This document shows positions 29,875-40,190 of a stretch of DNA of 64,000 nt, piece after piece. Both the position numbers and the translations under genes were made by a program. How positions within the stretch are numbered: the stretch's first letter is position 1; each line of letters begins with the position of its first letter. The notes under the pieces were generated by a model. That model saw only the letters and a list, made by a program, of their open reading frames with translations, was not told the DNA's origin and did no database searches. Source of the DNA: Bettongia penicillata ogilbyi (lineage: Eukaryota; Chordata; Mammalia; Diprotodontia; Potoroidae); contig JAJHZJ010000270.1 in the NCBI GenBank assembly GCA_023548195.1, positions 310,001 through 374,000 of the forward strand. Reading direction: 5' to 3'.

Positions 29875-30355
29875 TTTTTAAAAAATCTTATTTAATATTT
29901 TATTTTCCCCCAATTATATATAAAAACAACTTTAGCATTTTGTTTTTGCAAATTCTGACTTCCCAATTCTTTCCTTCCTTCCCTTTCCCTAGCCCCATTA
30001 AGGAGGCAAGCAATTTCACATAGGTTATACATGTGCAGTTATGCAAAACACAATTCCCTGTAAGTCATTCTGTGAAAGAAAATTCAGACAAGAAAAATAA
30101 AGAAAAATTATCTTTGATCTGAAATCAGGCTCTAGCAGTTCTTTCTCTGAAGATGGACAGTGCCTTTCATCATAAGTCCTACAGAATTGTCTTAGATCAT
30201 TGTATTGCTGAGAATAACTAATTTATTCATAGTAGATCATCATACAATATTGCTATTAATGTGCACAATGTTTTCCTGGTTCTTCTCATTTCCCTTTGCA
30301 TCAGTTTATATCTTTTTATGTTTTTCTGAGAGAATCCTGCTCATCATTTCTTTTT
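29875..30355 (-). mobile_element. HAL1/L1-like 3' end, 5'-truncated, antisense
   Basis: The plus strand reads 'ttattttcccccaattatatataaaaacaac', 'gcaagcaatttcacataggttatacatg', 'agttctttctctgaagatgg' and 'gagaatcctgctcatcatttc'. It then stops where the next antisense copy's T-rich 3' end begins. It matches the 3' ends of the copies at 30.4 kb and 52.6 kb. Confidence 0.75.
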
Positions 30356-30369
30356 TTAACTCCTTTTCC

Positions 30370-33090
30370 ACTCTTTTTTTTACACTTAATAGTATTTCAT
30401 TTTTTCCAAATACATGTAAAGATAGTTTTTAACATTGATTTTTGTAAGATTTTGAGTTCCAAATTTTTTGCCCTCTCTCTCTTCCCTTCCCCCCACCCAA
30501 GACAGCAAGCAATCTAATATAGGTCATACATGTATGGTCATGTTAAACTTATTTCCACATTAGTCATGTTGTGAAAACAGAATCAAAACAAAAGAGAAAA
30601 ACCATGAGAAAGAAAAAAAAACAAAAAAGTGAAAACAGTATGATTGATCTGCATTTGCACTCTATAATCCTTTCTCTGGATATAGATAGTGCTTTCTATC
30701 ATGAGTCTTTTGGAATTATCTTATGACTAAGTGTCATAATGGATCATTGCACAGTGTTGCTGTGTGTATATAATGTTCTCCTAGTTTTGCTCACTTCAAT
30801 CAGCATCGATTGATTTAAGTCTTTTCAGGTTTTTTTTTTTTGAATCAACCTACTCATCATTTCTTATAGAACAATAGTATTCCATTAAATTCATATACCA
30901 CAACTTGTTCAGCCATTCCCCAATTGATAGATATATGCTCAATTTTTAATTCTTGGCCTCCGCTAAAAGAGTTTCTATGAATATTTTTGTACCCATAGGT
31001 CCTTTTTCTTTGTTTAAATCTCTTTGGGAGACAGACCTAGTAGTGGTGTTGCTTGGTCAGAGGATATACATGGTTTTCTAGCTCTTTGGGCATAGTTTCA
31101 AATTGCTCTTTAGAATGGTTGAGTCAGTTCACAACTTCACCAATAGGACATTAGCATTTTAATTTTCTCACATCCCCGCCAACATTTGTCATTTTCCTTT
31201 TCTGTCATATTAGGTGTGAGGTATTAGTTCAGAGTTGTTTTAATTTCCATTTCTCTCATCAATAGTGATTTAGATGATTTTATGTGATTGTAGATAGCTT
31301 TGATTTTTTTTTGAAAAGCTATTTATATCCTTTGGCCATTTAACAATTGAGTAATGACTTATTTCTATAAATTTGACTCCGTTTTCTATATGTTTGAGAA
31401 ATGAAGTCTTTATATCAGATAAACTTGCCTCAAAATTTTTTCACAGTAATTAGTACCAACTATGTATTTTTCTCCATCCTATTTTCCCTGTTTATCCTAC
31501 TCTCTCTCCTTTTACCCTGTGTTTTGCTTCTGATTTTCACCTTTCTCAAACTGTCTCTCTTCTATTTACTCTCCTCATCCAATCCCCTTTGCTTCCTACT
31601 TTTCTGTATATCAAGATAAATTTCTACAACCAAGTGTGTATATTATTTCCTCTTTGAGCCAATACCAATGAGAGTAAGATCCATGTTCTCCCCTCTCCGC
31701 TTCTCCCATTTTTGCCTCCTCTATAAAATCTATTTTAGTCCTCTTTTATGTCAGATAATTTATCCCATTCTACCTCTCCCTTTCCCCTTCTTCAAGTGCA
31801 TTCTTTTTCATCCCTTAATTTTATTATCTTTTGATGCTGCTTTTGCATCTTGTATTTGAAAACCAAATTTTCTAGTTAGCTTTGGTTTTTACATCAAGAA
31901 TGCCTAAAAGTCTTCTAGTTCACTGAAGGCCCAATTTCCCCTTGAAGGATTATACTAAGTTTTGCTGGGTGAGTGATTCTTGGTTTTAATCCTAGTTCCT
32001 TTGTCCTCCAGAATATCATATTCCAAGCCCTCCAATCCTTTAATGTAGAAGCTGCTAAATCTTGTGTTATCATGACTGTGGCCCCATGATATTTGAATTG
32101 TTTCCTTTTTGGTTGCTTGCAGTATTTTCTTCTTGATCTAGGTGGTCTGGAATTTGGCTATAATATTTCTGAGGATTTTCATTTTGAGATCTCCTTCAGT
32201 AGGTGATTGGTGGATTCTTTCAATTTATATTTTACCTACTGGTTCTAGAATATCAGGGCAGTTTTCCTTGATAATTTCTTGAAAGATGATGTCCAGGCTC
32301 TTTTTTTTTTATCATGACTTTCAGGTAGTACAATAATTCTTAAATTGTCTTTCCAGGATCTATTTTCCAGGCCAATTGTTTTTCCAAAGAGATATTTCAA
32401 AATTTCTTCTATTTTTTTCATTATTTTGATTGTGTTTGATTGTTTCTTGATCTCTCCAAAAGGCATTACCTTTCACATGCCCAATTCTAACTTTTAAGGA
32501 ATTATTTTCTTTGGTGAATTTTTGTGCCTCTTTTTCCATCTGGACAATTTTGCTTTTCAAAGCATTCTTCTCCTCATCGGACTTTTGTATCTCTTTTACC
32601 ATTTATCCTAGTCTGTTTTTTAAGGTATTAGTTTCTTCAGTATTTTTTAATCTCCTTTACCAAGCTGCTGACTCTTTTCTCATGATTTTCTTGCATTATT
32701 TTCATTTCTCTTCCCAATTTTTTCTCTACTTCCCTTACATAATTTTAAAAATCCGGTTTGAGCTCTTCTGTTACCTGAAACCAATTCGTATTTTTTTGGA
32801 AACTTTGGGTGCAGGAATTTTGATTTTGTTGTTTTCTTTTGACTATGTGTTTTGATCTTCCTTATTTCTCTAGTAATTTTCTGTGGTCAGAATTCTTTTA
32901 TGTTGTTTGTTTTAACCTATTTCTTGACTTTGAACTCTATGATAAAGTGGGGCTCTGCTTTCCAAGTGGACTTGACACTATGTCAAACTTCAGGTTTTTT
33001 GTGCAATAGTTTTCAGAGGTAATTCTGGGGACCTGTAAGTTTTCAGTTCTTCCAAGATAGTATGATCTAAGGAGAGATATGTTTACTGCT
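30370..33090 (-). mobile_element. HAL1-like (ORF1-only) LINE, antisense
   Basis: Read on the minus strand, it begins in 5' UTR-like sequence near 33.09 kb. It passes through a degraded ORF1 (about 32860-31905) and then goes directly into a purine-rich 3' UTR and an L1-type 3' end at 30.37 kb. No ORF2 (endonuclease or reverse transcriptase) lies between. The 3' part contains antisense text such as 'gttcagccattccccaattgat' and 'ctctttgggagacagacctag'. The structure fits HAL1, an L1 derivative with ORF1 only. The 5' edge is uncertain (33.09-33.17 kb). Confidence 0.7.
31905..32860 (-). pseudogene. Degraded L1/HAL1 ORF1p-like coding region
   Basis: ORF1p is the L1 RNA-binding chaperone (coiled coil, RRM, C-terminal domain). 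Here minus-strand frames at 32602-32360 and 32466-32245 preserve a Glu/Lys/Asn-rich heptad-like coiled coil. An RRM-entry motif resembling LENRSWKDNLRIIVLPESHD follows. Further minus-strand sequence toward 31905 matches C-terminal-domain text seen in the other two copies. Frameshifts and stops break the frame, so it is not functional. No ORF2 follows, consistent with HAL1. L1 ORF1 with an ORF2 deletion is the alternative, made less likely by three copies with the same layout. Confidence 0.75.
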
Positions 33091-33364
33091 CCACCACTTG
33101 GGACATCATATGCATTGCTTTTCCCCTTGGTAAGCTCACAGGGCTTAAATGAGATGGGAGCCCACAATTCTATTCCTTCAGATAAGATGGAGGAGCCCTA
33201 GATTTCACCATCTGCTTTTTCAAGTCCTGTAGACTTTGTCATCTCACCTGCTTCTACAGCCTTCAGACTCTCAGCACTGGCATCTGAGCTAAAGACTCCT
33301 GACCTTGTCTTCTGTTTCCCACTTCAACCTTGGCATTCCTGGCCATTGCCTCTGCCCCTAACCT
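33091..33364. other. Unassigned, possibly HAL1 5' UTR or L2
   Basis: It follows the truncated 5' edge of the antisense element. The match to the 5' UTR of the 52.6-kb copy fades out at about 33090. Confidence 0.35.
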
Positions 33365-33660
33365 TTCTTCTATGTGTTGTCCCCCTCAGTTAGAAGGTGA
33401 ACAACGTGAGGGGGAGGACTATCTCATTGCTGTTATTTATATCCCCTTAGCAGATGCTTGGCACAGGTAAACAAAATAAAACAGGATAATTTTCAGAGAG
33501 GCAGAGTAATAACTATGGAGGAAGGGAAGAGTCAAGGTCATGCAGAAGGTGGTTTTTCAGCTGAACTTCAAAGGAAAGTAGGATTCTAAGAGGTAGTGAT
33601 GAGGAAAGTGTATGCTTCAGGCACTAGGGACAACATGACCATAAGCAAGGAAGTGGACTT
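33365..33660. mobile_element. L2-like fragments in opposite orientations
   Basis: 33365-33475 is plus ('tgttgtccccctcagttagaagg', 'cttagcagatgcttggcacagg'). 33480-33660 resembles reversed L2 body ('ggtcatgcagaaggtggtttttcagctgaacttc', 'aagcaaggaagtggac'). Confidence 0.55.
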
Positions 33661-34035
33661 AAAAGAATGATCACCCCTGTTCCCTCCATACATAATGAAG
33701 CCTACTGAAGCTTATAGTAAATCCAGGGCTTTCAGGCTGCTGAATCAGCCCAGGAAAGTTTTTCTTCTAACCCAAGTGGACAAGTAGACCTGCCAGCTCA
33801 GGCCTTCAAAGAAAGGGTTCCCCTGGGCAGGCTAAGGAAGGATAGAATGAGATGGAGGAGCTGGACTGAGCCACAAAAAAAGACATAGTGATTCCCAGCT
33901 AGAGCCCCATGTAGGGGCATTGTACAGGGGAGGGCACTCCTCATCCACTGACCCACCACCCCCATTCTCCAGATGTAGGGGTAATACAATCATAGATTTA
34001 TTGGGTCCTACCCATCCTTTAAAGGTCAAGACAAA
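33661..34035. other. Unassigned sequence
   Basis: Two overlapping minus-strand open frames (33798-34029) with no recognised family. Confidence 0.35.
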
Positions 34036-34059
34036 TGGCTCTGTGATTTAATAAATGTT

Positions 34060-34165
34060 TGTTTCCTTCCTTTTACCTCCCTTCCTCCTTCCCTCCAACC
34101 ACTTCACCTTCTCTTCCTTCTTCCCTTCCTTTCTTCCTTCTTCTTTCCTTCCTTACTCTTCCAGG
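34060..34165. repeat. Polypyrimidine (TTCC)n-like tract
   Basis: About 100 bases, almost only C/T, with TTCC and CTTC units. Confidence 0.9.
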
Positions 34166-34184
34166 AAACTCTCCTTGATAGATA

Positions 34185-34790
34185 GGCTGTTAGATGGAAG
34201 AGGAATTAGGCTTGTTGGCTACTGAGGCAAGACTAGGAACAATGGATAGAAATTTTAAAAAGACTTCCTTTGTTTATTTTCTACTACTACAAAAAAAGTT
34301 CAAAATGTTTTGTTACATAAAAGTCTTGTTCCCCTTTTTTTTAATCTCTTTGGAGTATACACTTTATAGTGGTATAGGCTGCATCAAAGGATATGCATAA
34401 TTTAGTGACTTTTGGGATACAGCTCCAAATTGCTTTCCAGAACATCTGGACCTATTTGCAGCTCCATCAACAATGCATAAGTGTGCCTTTCCCCTGTAGC
34501 TGCTCCAACATTTCTCATCTTCTTCTTTTATTGGCTTTGCCAATCTGAAGAGACTTTTGTCGAATCTCAGAGTGGAATCCCTTTATTTTCCATAGATTCT
34601 GGCCTCACATAAGGGAGAACTTCACATGAATGAAAGCTGGCTTTTGAGGGAATGAGTTCTCCTCCCATAGAAGTCTTCAAGAAAAGACTGAATGGTCCGA
34701 ATGGTTCCTTGTCAAGGGATGCCTTAAGTTTAAGTTGGATTAGTTGATTTCTAAGGTCCATTCAAACTGAGTGTCTGTGGTTCTAACATA
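34185..34790 (+). mobile_element. CR1-type LINE 3' region interrupted by L1
   Basis: The left part reads 'gatggaagaggaattaggcttgttgg...aggcaagactaggaacaatggatagaaatt'. After the L1 fragment it resumes with 'tctcagagtggaatcc', 'gaagtcttcaagaaaagactgaatgg' and 'ttctaaggtccattcaaactgag'. This is the CR1 module order also seen at 15.5 kb. Confidence 0.65.
34255..34562 (-). mobile_element. L1 fragment inside a CR1-type element, antisense
   Basis: 'atctctttggagtatacactttatag', 'catcaaaggatatgcataatttag', 'cagctccaaattgctttccagaac' and 'gcagctccatcaacaatgcataag' are antisense L1 3' phrases. Confidence 0.7.
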
Positions 34791-34930
34791 GTTCAACCCA
34801 CCCATCTCACAGATGAGAACACTGAAGCCCAGAGATGTTAAGTTATTTGGCCAAAGTCACACAGATAGTACGTAATATAACAGAGGCATGGACAAATAGA
34901 GTTCTCTCATCACTGCACCACAGCTGCCCA
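34780..34930 (-). mobile_element. CORE-SINE (MON1-like), antisense
   Basis: 'catctcacagatgagaacactgaagcccagagatgttaagttatttggcc', CAAAGTCACACAG and 'gcaccacagctgccc'. Confidence 0.85.
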
Positions 34931-35216
34931 GGCCTGTTGATTCTGATGGGTCTTTGGGATTTTGGAGGTGTGATATAAGGAACCAGGTCCTAGAAGATGG
35001 GAAATGTGCAGCCACTCTCTCTCTTCAGAGTCTGGTCTGAGAGGGTGCTGGGACTCCTAGGTTCTCTTCATCCACCAGCCCATGTGACTGAGGAAAATGA
35101 AGACAGAAAGATGGTGGAGACTAAGCCATAGTTGGAGATGATGTGTGTAGAAAAGGATGGAAAGATTGCAAAAGAGTAAAAAAAGCAAGGAGGAGAGTAA
35201 AGCCAAGGAGACCTGT
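34931..35216. other. Unassigned sequence
   Basis: Mildly purine-rich. Nothing recognised. Confidence 0.35.
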
Positions 35217-35217
35217 T

Positions 35218-35420
35218 GTAGTCTCCTGGTGTCATGGAAAGAGTATTGAATTTGAAGTCAGAAGATCTGGGTTCAAATCCAAGTGTTTCTACTATCTGTG
35301 TAACCTGAAGTATCTGACTTTCTCTGCCCTGTATGACAAGTCATCTCCTCATCTGTAAAAGGAAGGGGTTGCCTTAGAACATGCAAGGTCCCTTCCGAAT
35401 CTGACATTCTGTGGAGTTCC
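35218..35420 (+). mobile_element. CORE-SINE, near full length
   Basis: GAATTTGAAGTCAGAAGATC TGGGTTCAAATCC head and B box, then 'catctcctcatctgtaaaaggaagg' and 'tgcaaggtcccttccgaatctgac'. Confidence 0.9.
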
Positions 35421-35460
35421 TAACTTGGGGTTTGTGAACTTATTTGAAAATATATATTTG

Positions 35461-35580
35461 GGGGCAGCTAGGTGGCACAGTGGATAGACACCAACCCTGG
35501 AGTCAGGAGGTTCTGAGGTGAAATCCAGTCTCAGACACTACTGACTGTGTGAACCTGGGCAAGTCACTTTATTTCAATTG
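35461..35580 (+). mobile_element. WSINE/MAR-like marsupial SINE
   Basis: GGGGCAGCTAGGTGGCACAG TGGATAGA head, 'cctggagtcaggaggttctgaggtg' with degraded B box, 'cagacactactgactgtgtgaacctgggcaagtcacttt'. This is among the least-diverged SINEs in the window and the clearest lineage marker. Confidence 0.85.
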
Positions 35581-35589
35581 CATATATGA

Positions 35590-35740
35590 ATGTGTGTATG
35601 TGTATATATACATATCTAGAGACAGACATACAGAGAGACACAGACAGAGAGAAAAGACAGAGAGAGAACAGAGATAGAAGGAGAGAGAAAGAGAAGGAGA
35701 GATTGAGAGAGAGAGACAGAGACAGAGAGAGATTGAGATT
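35590..35740. repeat. (GAGACA)n/(AG)n-rich simple repeat
   Basis: About 140 bases of GAGA/GACA units grown from the SINE tail. Confidence 0.9.
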
Positions 35741-35960
35741 TGGACAAAATGTCTCAAAAATCTAAGTACAGTTTTAAGCCATTAATAAGCTATTAAAGCT
35801 TCAACCTTCACTGAGACTTCTGGGACACTGTGTTTCAATTTAATTGGTTTCCTTTGCAATTCTAGTATTTTTTTATGCTTTTAAAAACATTATTAAGAAG
35901 ACTTCAGCAGACTGGCCAAAGGGGTCTATGAAACATAAAAGATTAACAAGACTTGCTCTA

Positions 35961-36598
35961 GAGAGTGGCTACTGATAACTGCGCAGCATCCTTGAGTCAA
36001 AGGAACTTGAGAGGCACCCCCATTTCCATGACTCCAAATAGAAACGTATGTTCCATTTTAAATAACTCTAGAAAACAGACAATCTAACTCCCTCTGGTAA
36101 CACATCCAGGCATTCAGCATCTTGAGATATTAGGGAATTTTTCCTAAATCCTTTGTCTTTTTGTTTCAGTCTTTTCCCTCAGGTTCTACTCTGAGGAATG
36201 ATAAGTATATACCTGTGTATATAATACCTGTTTTAGAGGCTTTCTTACGACATGAATGGCTCAGGTACCCTAAAGGGAATTTCTTTACTCTTTGAGCTCA
36301 TAATCCCCACCAAGGAAACCTAGGAGAATTTATGCATTGTACCCTTCCAGAAAACTGATACTGACTTCCCACTCACAGTTACACAATTCATAGCATTACA
36401 GAAGGTTTACTAAAAAGAGGAGAAAAAACAAAATAAAAATCCTTGAACAAGGATTTAGTCCCTTACTCCCAGAGATATAGGTAAATCTCCAAAGCCAAAT
36501 ATAGTCCCCAATATTTGAACTACTCTGACTGCAACTCCCTCCCCCACATACCCAATCTTGGACTATGCCTCCTGACTAATCAAAATTGGAGGCGGCAT
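35961..36598. other. Unassigned sequence
   Basis: No repeat or gene recognised. Confidence 0.35.
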
Positions 36599-36599
36599 T

Positions 36600-36970
36600 T
36601 TTTATTCTCTCTCCCTCTCCCTCCTCCCTGTTTCTCTGTCTCTCCCTCTCCATCTCTCTTTTTCTCTATCTCCCCTCTCTTCGCCCTCATTCTTTATCTT
36701 CCTTCCTTCTTCTATTTTTCTCTCTCCTCCCTGTTTCTCTCTCTCCTTCTCCACCTCTCTTTATCTCTTCCCCCTTTCTCCTGTCTCATTCTTTGTCTTC
36801 CTTTCTTTTTTCTTTCTCTCTCTTTTTTCTCCCTTTCTTTACCCTTTCCTTTTTCTCTGTTTCTTTCTGTATCTCCCTCTCTTCCTCACTCTCCTTCTAT
36901 GTCTCCCTGTTTCTTTCTCTATCTCTGTCTGTTCCTGAATGGTCTTTCTTCCTCCCTCTCTCATTTCCCA
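36600..36970. repeat. 370-bp polypyrimidine tract
   Basis: Mostly C/T (TCTC, TTCC, CCCT) on the plus strand. The Ser/Leu/Phe/Pro-rich open frames here (up to 213 codons, 36515-37156) are composition artefacts, although one extends past the tract into a SINE. Confidence 0.95.
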
Positions 36971-37139
36971 TGCTGTCTCCAGTTTTTGACTATTTCCCCT
37001 GGTACTGCTAACCAGTCTCAAGGCAAGGTTGAGCCTTCTATGCCATCTTCTCTTATAGACTTACGGCATTATAGATCACAGTCACAGGATCCTAGATGGA
37101 GAGCTGTAAAGAGACTTTGCAAGCCACCTAGTCATTGCA

Positions 37140-37335
37140 TCATCAGTTCAGAATGAGAAGGGACCTCAGAGATCATTTAGTACAGCCATTTCTTTTTATA
37201 GATGGAGGAACCAAGTCAAAGACAGATTAAGCGACTTGGCCACAGTCACACAGGTAATGTCAGTGAGGATTCTAATTACCATCCTTTGATTCTTTAGCCA
37301 GCAATCTTTCCCTGGTATCATGCTGCCTCAATCAA
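37140..37335 (-). mobile_element. CORE-SINE (MON1-like), antisense
   Basis: GAGAAGGGACCTCAGAGATC ATTTAG, 'tttttatagatggaggaacc', 'gcgacttggccacagtcacacagg' and 'ctggtatcatgctgcctc'. Confidence 0.85.
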
Positions 37336-37339
37336 CTCA

Positions 37340-37485
37340 CTTAATAAAGGAGTAAAATGAGACTCAGAGAGGTCAAATTAATTCCTCAATGTCACAAAGC
37401 TACTAAGTACATGTTGAGAACAAAACCTTCAAGGATCCTTCTCTTCTCCCAGGGTTATCACTCTAGACCCTCTTGTCTTCAGCCT
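37340..37485 (-). mobile_element. CORE-SINE, antisense
   Basis: 'aaatgagactcagagaggtcaaattaattcctcaatgtcacaaagctactaag'. Confidence 0.75.
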
Positions 37486-38112
37486 CTGGCATGTCCCAAA
37501 CCCACCTGTCTACATCCACACCATGGTGTGGACATACATATTTCTTCCTCCCCCACCTGCCTTTGCTCAAAAAGTCTGTAGAGGGAGAAAGATCAGGGAG
37601 GATAATCCTAGCACCAGCCATATGTTTAAATAAAGATATTTCTTTGTGTGACTATTTCAAAATGTAAATTAGGTCTTCAATAAGTCATTCAGGCTCCTTA
37701 AAAAATGGAGATTTCTGGTCAACAAAAGTACATTTCCACCTTAGTTTTTGTTTATCAAATAGTTTGGGAAAAATGCAAGGAAATGTTGATGAAAGACTGA
37801 CTGTCCACAAGCCAGCTGCTCTGCTGGACAGATGAGAGCCTCCCTCCTTCTTGCAGACATGGCAGATCTGCTTAGCCTGGAGCAGAATCTTGTAAAAAAC
37901 ACATGACTAGGGCTCTCCAGGCTGTGGCTCATCTTCCCCAGTGTAAGGATACATCATCTGCATCAAAAGTCACAAAGGCAAAGAACCCTGGAGCAAGAAG
38001 TGAACAATTGTCTCCTCATGCTGGCCACCTAGTTATGGATGCTCCCACTATGACAAACTATGAAAGAAAGAAAAATACAAAATAGTTCTCAGTTCTGAGT
38101 GATACTCTGCTG
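37486..38112. other. Unassigned sequence
   Basis: Unique by eye. Several short frames, none recognisable. Confidence 0.35.
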
Positions 38113-38954
38113 TTTCTTTTTTATCTTTTTTTGTTTTTTTAATTTATTTATTTAAGTTTTCTAAATTCATTTCCACAAAATTTTGAGTTCCAAATTTTCT
38201 CCCCATCTCTCCCCCACCCCAAAACACCTAGCATTCTAATTACCCTATCACCAATCTGCCCTCCCTTCTAAAATCCCTCTTTTCCCTTATCCCCATCTTC
38301 TCTTTTGTCCTGTAGGGCAAGATAAATTTCTATACCCCATTACCTGTATTTCTTATTTCCTAGTTGTATGCAAGAACAATACTCAACAGTTGTTCCTAAA
38401 ACTTTGAGTTCCAACTTCTCTTCCTCCCTCCATTCCCACCCATTCTCATTGGGAAGGCAAGCAATTCAATATAGGCCATATCTGTGTAGTTTTGCAAATG
38501 ACTTCCATAATAGTCGTGTTGTGTAAGACTAACTATATTTCCCTCCTTCCTATCCTGCCCCCCATTTCTTCTATTCTTCTCTTTTGATTCTGTCCCTCCC
38601 CAAGAGTGTTGACTTCTAATTGCTCCCTCCTCCCATTGCTCTCCCTTCCATCATTCCCCCAACCCTGCTTATCCCCTTCTCCCCCACTTTCCTGTATTGT
38701 AAGATAGGTTTTCCTACCAAAATGAGTGTGCATTTATTCCTTCTTTTAATCGAATGTGATGAGAAAAAGTTTCATATTTTTTCTCCCACCGCCCCCCTTT
38801 TCCCTCCACTGAAAAATCTTTTACTTGCCTCTTTTATGAGAGATAATTTGCCCTATTCCATTTCTCCCTTTCTCCTCCCAATATATTCCTCTCTCATCCC
38901 TTAATTTCATTTTTTTAAAGATATGATCCCATCCTATTCAATTCATTCTGTGCT

Positions 38955-39012
38955 CTCTGTCTCTATCTCTGTCTCTCTCTCTGTCTCTGTGTGTGTGTGT
39001 TTGTGTGCATGC

Positions 39013-39044
<32 letters not shown>
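38955..39044. repeat. (TC)n(TG)n microsatellite inside the HAL1-like element
   Basis: CT/GT-rich start, then TG repeats broken by TGCATGCAGG. It lies just 3' of the ORF1 remnant in element orientation. Confidence 0.9.
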
Positions 39045-39047
<3 letters not shown>

Positions 39048-39234
39048 CCCACCAACTACCCAGATACTAAAAAAAGTTTCAAAAGTTACAAATATTGTCT
39101 TTCCATGTAGGAATGTAAACAGTTCAACTTCAGTAAATCCCTTATGATTTCTCTTTGCTGATTACCTTTTCATACTTCTCTTGATTCTTGTGTTTCAAAG
39201 TCAAATTTTCTTTTCATCTCTGTTCTTTTCATTA

Positions 39235-40190
39235 AGAATGCTTGAAAGTCCTCTATTTCATTGAAAGACCACTTTTTCCCCTAAAGTATTATACTTAGTT
39301 TTGCTGGGTAGGTGATTCTTGGTTTTAGTTCTAATTGCTTTGACTTCTGGAATATCATATTCCATGCCCTTCAATCCCTTAATGTAAAAGCTGCTAGATC
39401 TTGTGTTATTCTGATTGCATTATCACAATATTTGAATTGTTTCTTTCCAGCTGCTTGTAATATTTTCTCCTTGACCAGGGAACTCTGGAGTTTGGCCACA
39501 ATGTTCCTAGGAGTTTCTTTTTTTGAATCTCTTTCAGGAGGTGATCAGTAGATTCTTTCAATATTTATTTTGCCCCCTGGTTCTAGAATATCAGGGCAGT
39601 TTTCCTTGATAATTTCATGAAAGATGATGTCTAGGCTCTTTTTTTGATCATGGTTTTCAGGTAGTCCCATAATTTTTAAATTGTCTTTCCTGGATCTATT
39701 TTCCAGGTCAGTTGTTTTTCCAATGAGATATTTCACATTCTCTTCCATTTTTTCATTCTTTTGGTTTCATTTTGTGATTTCTTGGTTTCTCATAAAATCA
39801 TTAGCCTCCATCTGTTCCATTCTAATTTTTAAAGAACTATTTTCTTCAGTGAAATTTTGAACCTCCTTTTCCATTTGACTAATTCTGCTTTTTAAGACAT
39901 TCTTCTCCTCATTGGCTTTTTGAACCTCTTTTGCCATTGAGTTAGTCTATTTTTAAAGGTGTTATTTTATTCAACATTTTTGGGGTTTCCTTCAGCAAGG
40001 TGTTGACCTGCTTTTCATGCTTTTCTTGCATCTCTCTCATTTCTCTTCCCAATTTTACTCCACCTCTCTTAGTTGATTTTCAAAATCCTTTTTGAGCTCT
40101 TCCATGGCCTGAGACCATTGAATATTTATTTTGGATGTTTGGGATACAGAAACTTTGACTTTTATGTCTTTCTTGGATGGCAAGCATTGT
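39235..40190 (-). pseudogene. Degraded HAL1/L1 ORF1p-like coding region
   Basis: The minus-strand frame 39748-39545 shows an L1-ORF1p RRM signature resembling LENRSRKDNLKIMGLPENHD. It continues into a segment ending N-I-E-R-I-Y. Downstream sequence to 39235 encodes C-terminal-domain-like text in broken frames (I-I-A/V-K-F-like through Q-P-like, then K-W-like positions). Upstream (39750-40190) lies coiled-coil-like Glu/Lys-rich sequence with stops. This is the best-preserved ORF1 of the three copies, but it is not intact. Confidence 0.8.

Larger units (their letters stand above)
35425..35960 (+). mobile_element. hAT-like repeat (type 1) split by a SINE
   Basis: The left end reads 'cctaacttggggtttgtgaacttatttg'. 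The right end reads TTAATTGGTTTCCTTTGCAA, 'tgcttttaaaaacattattaagaag', 'agactggccaaaggggtctatg' and 'acttgctctagag'. The intervening SINE and AG-rich repeat (35461-35740) are later insertions or expansions. Confidence 0.6.

Noticed and set aside
36515..37156. 213-codon frame, the longest in the window
   Set aside because: Most of it is translated polypyrimidine repeat, and the end runs into a SINE. Composition explains it.
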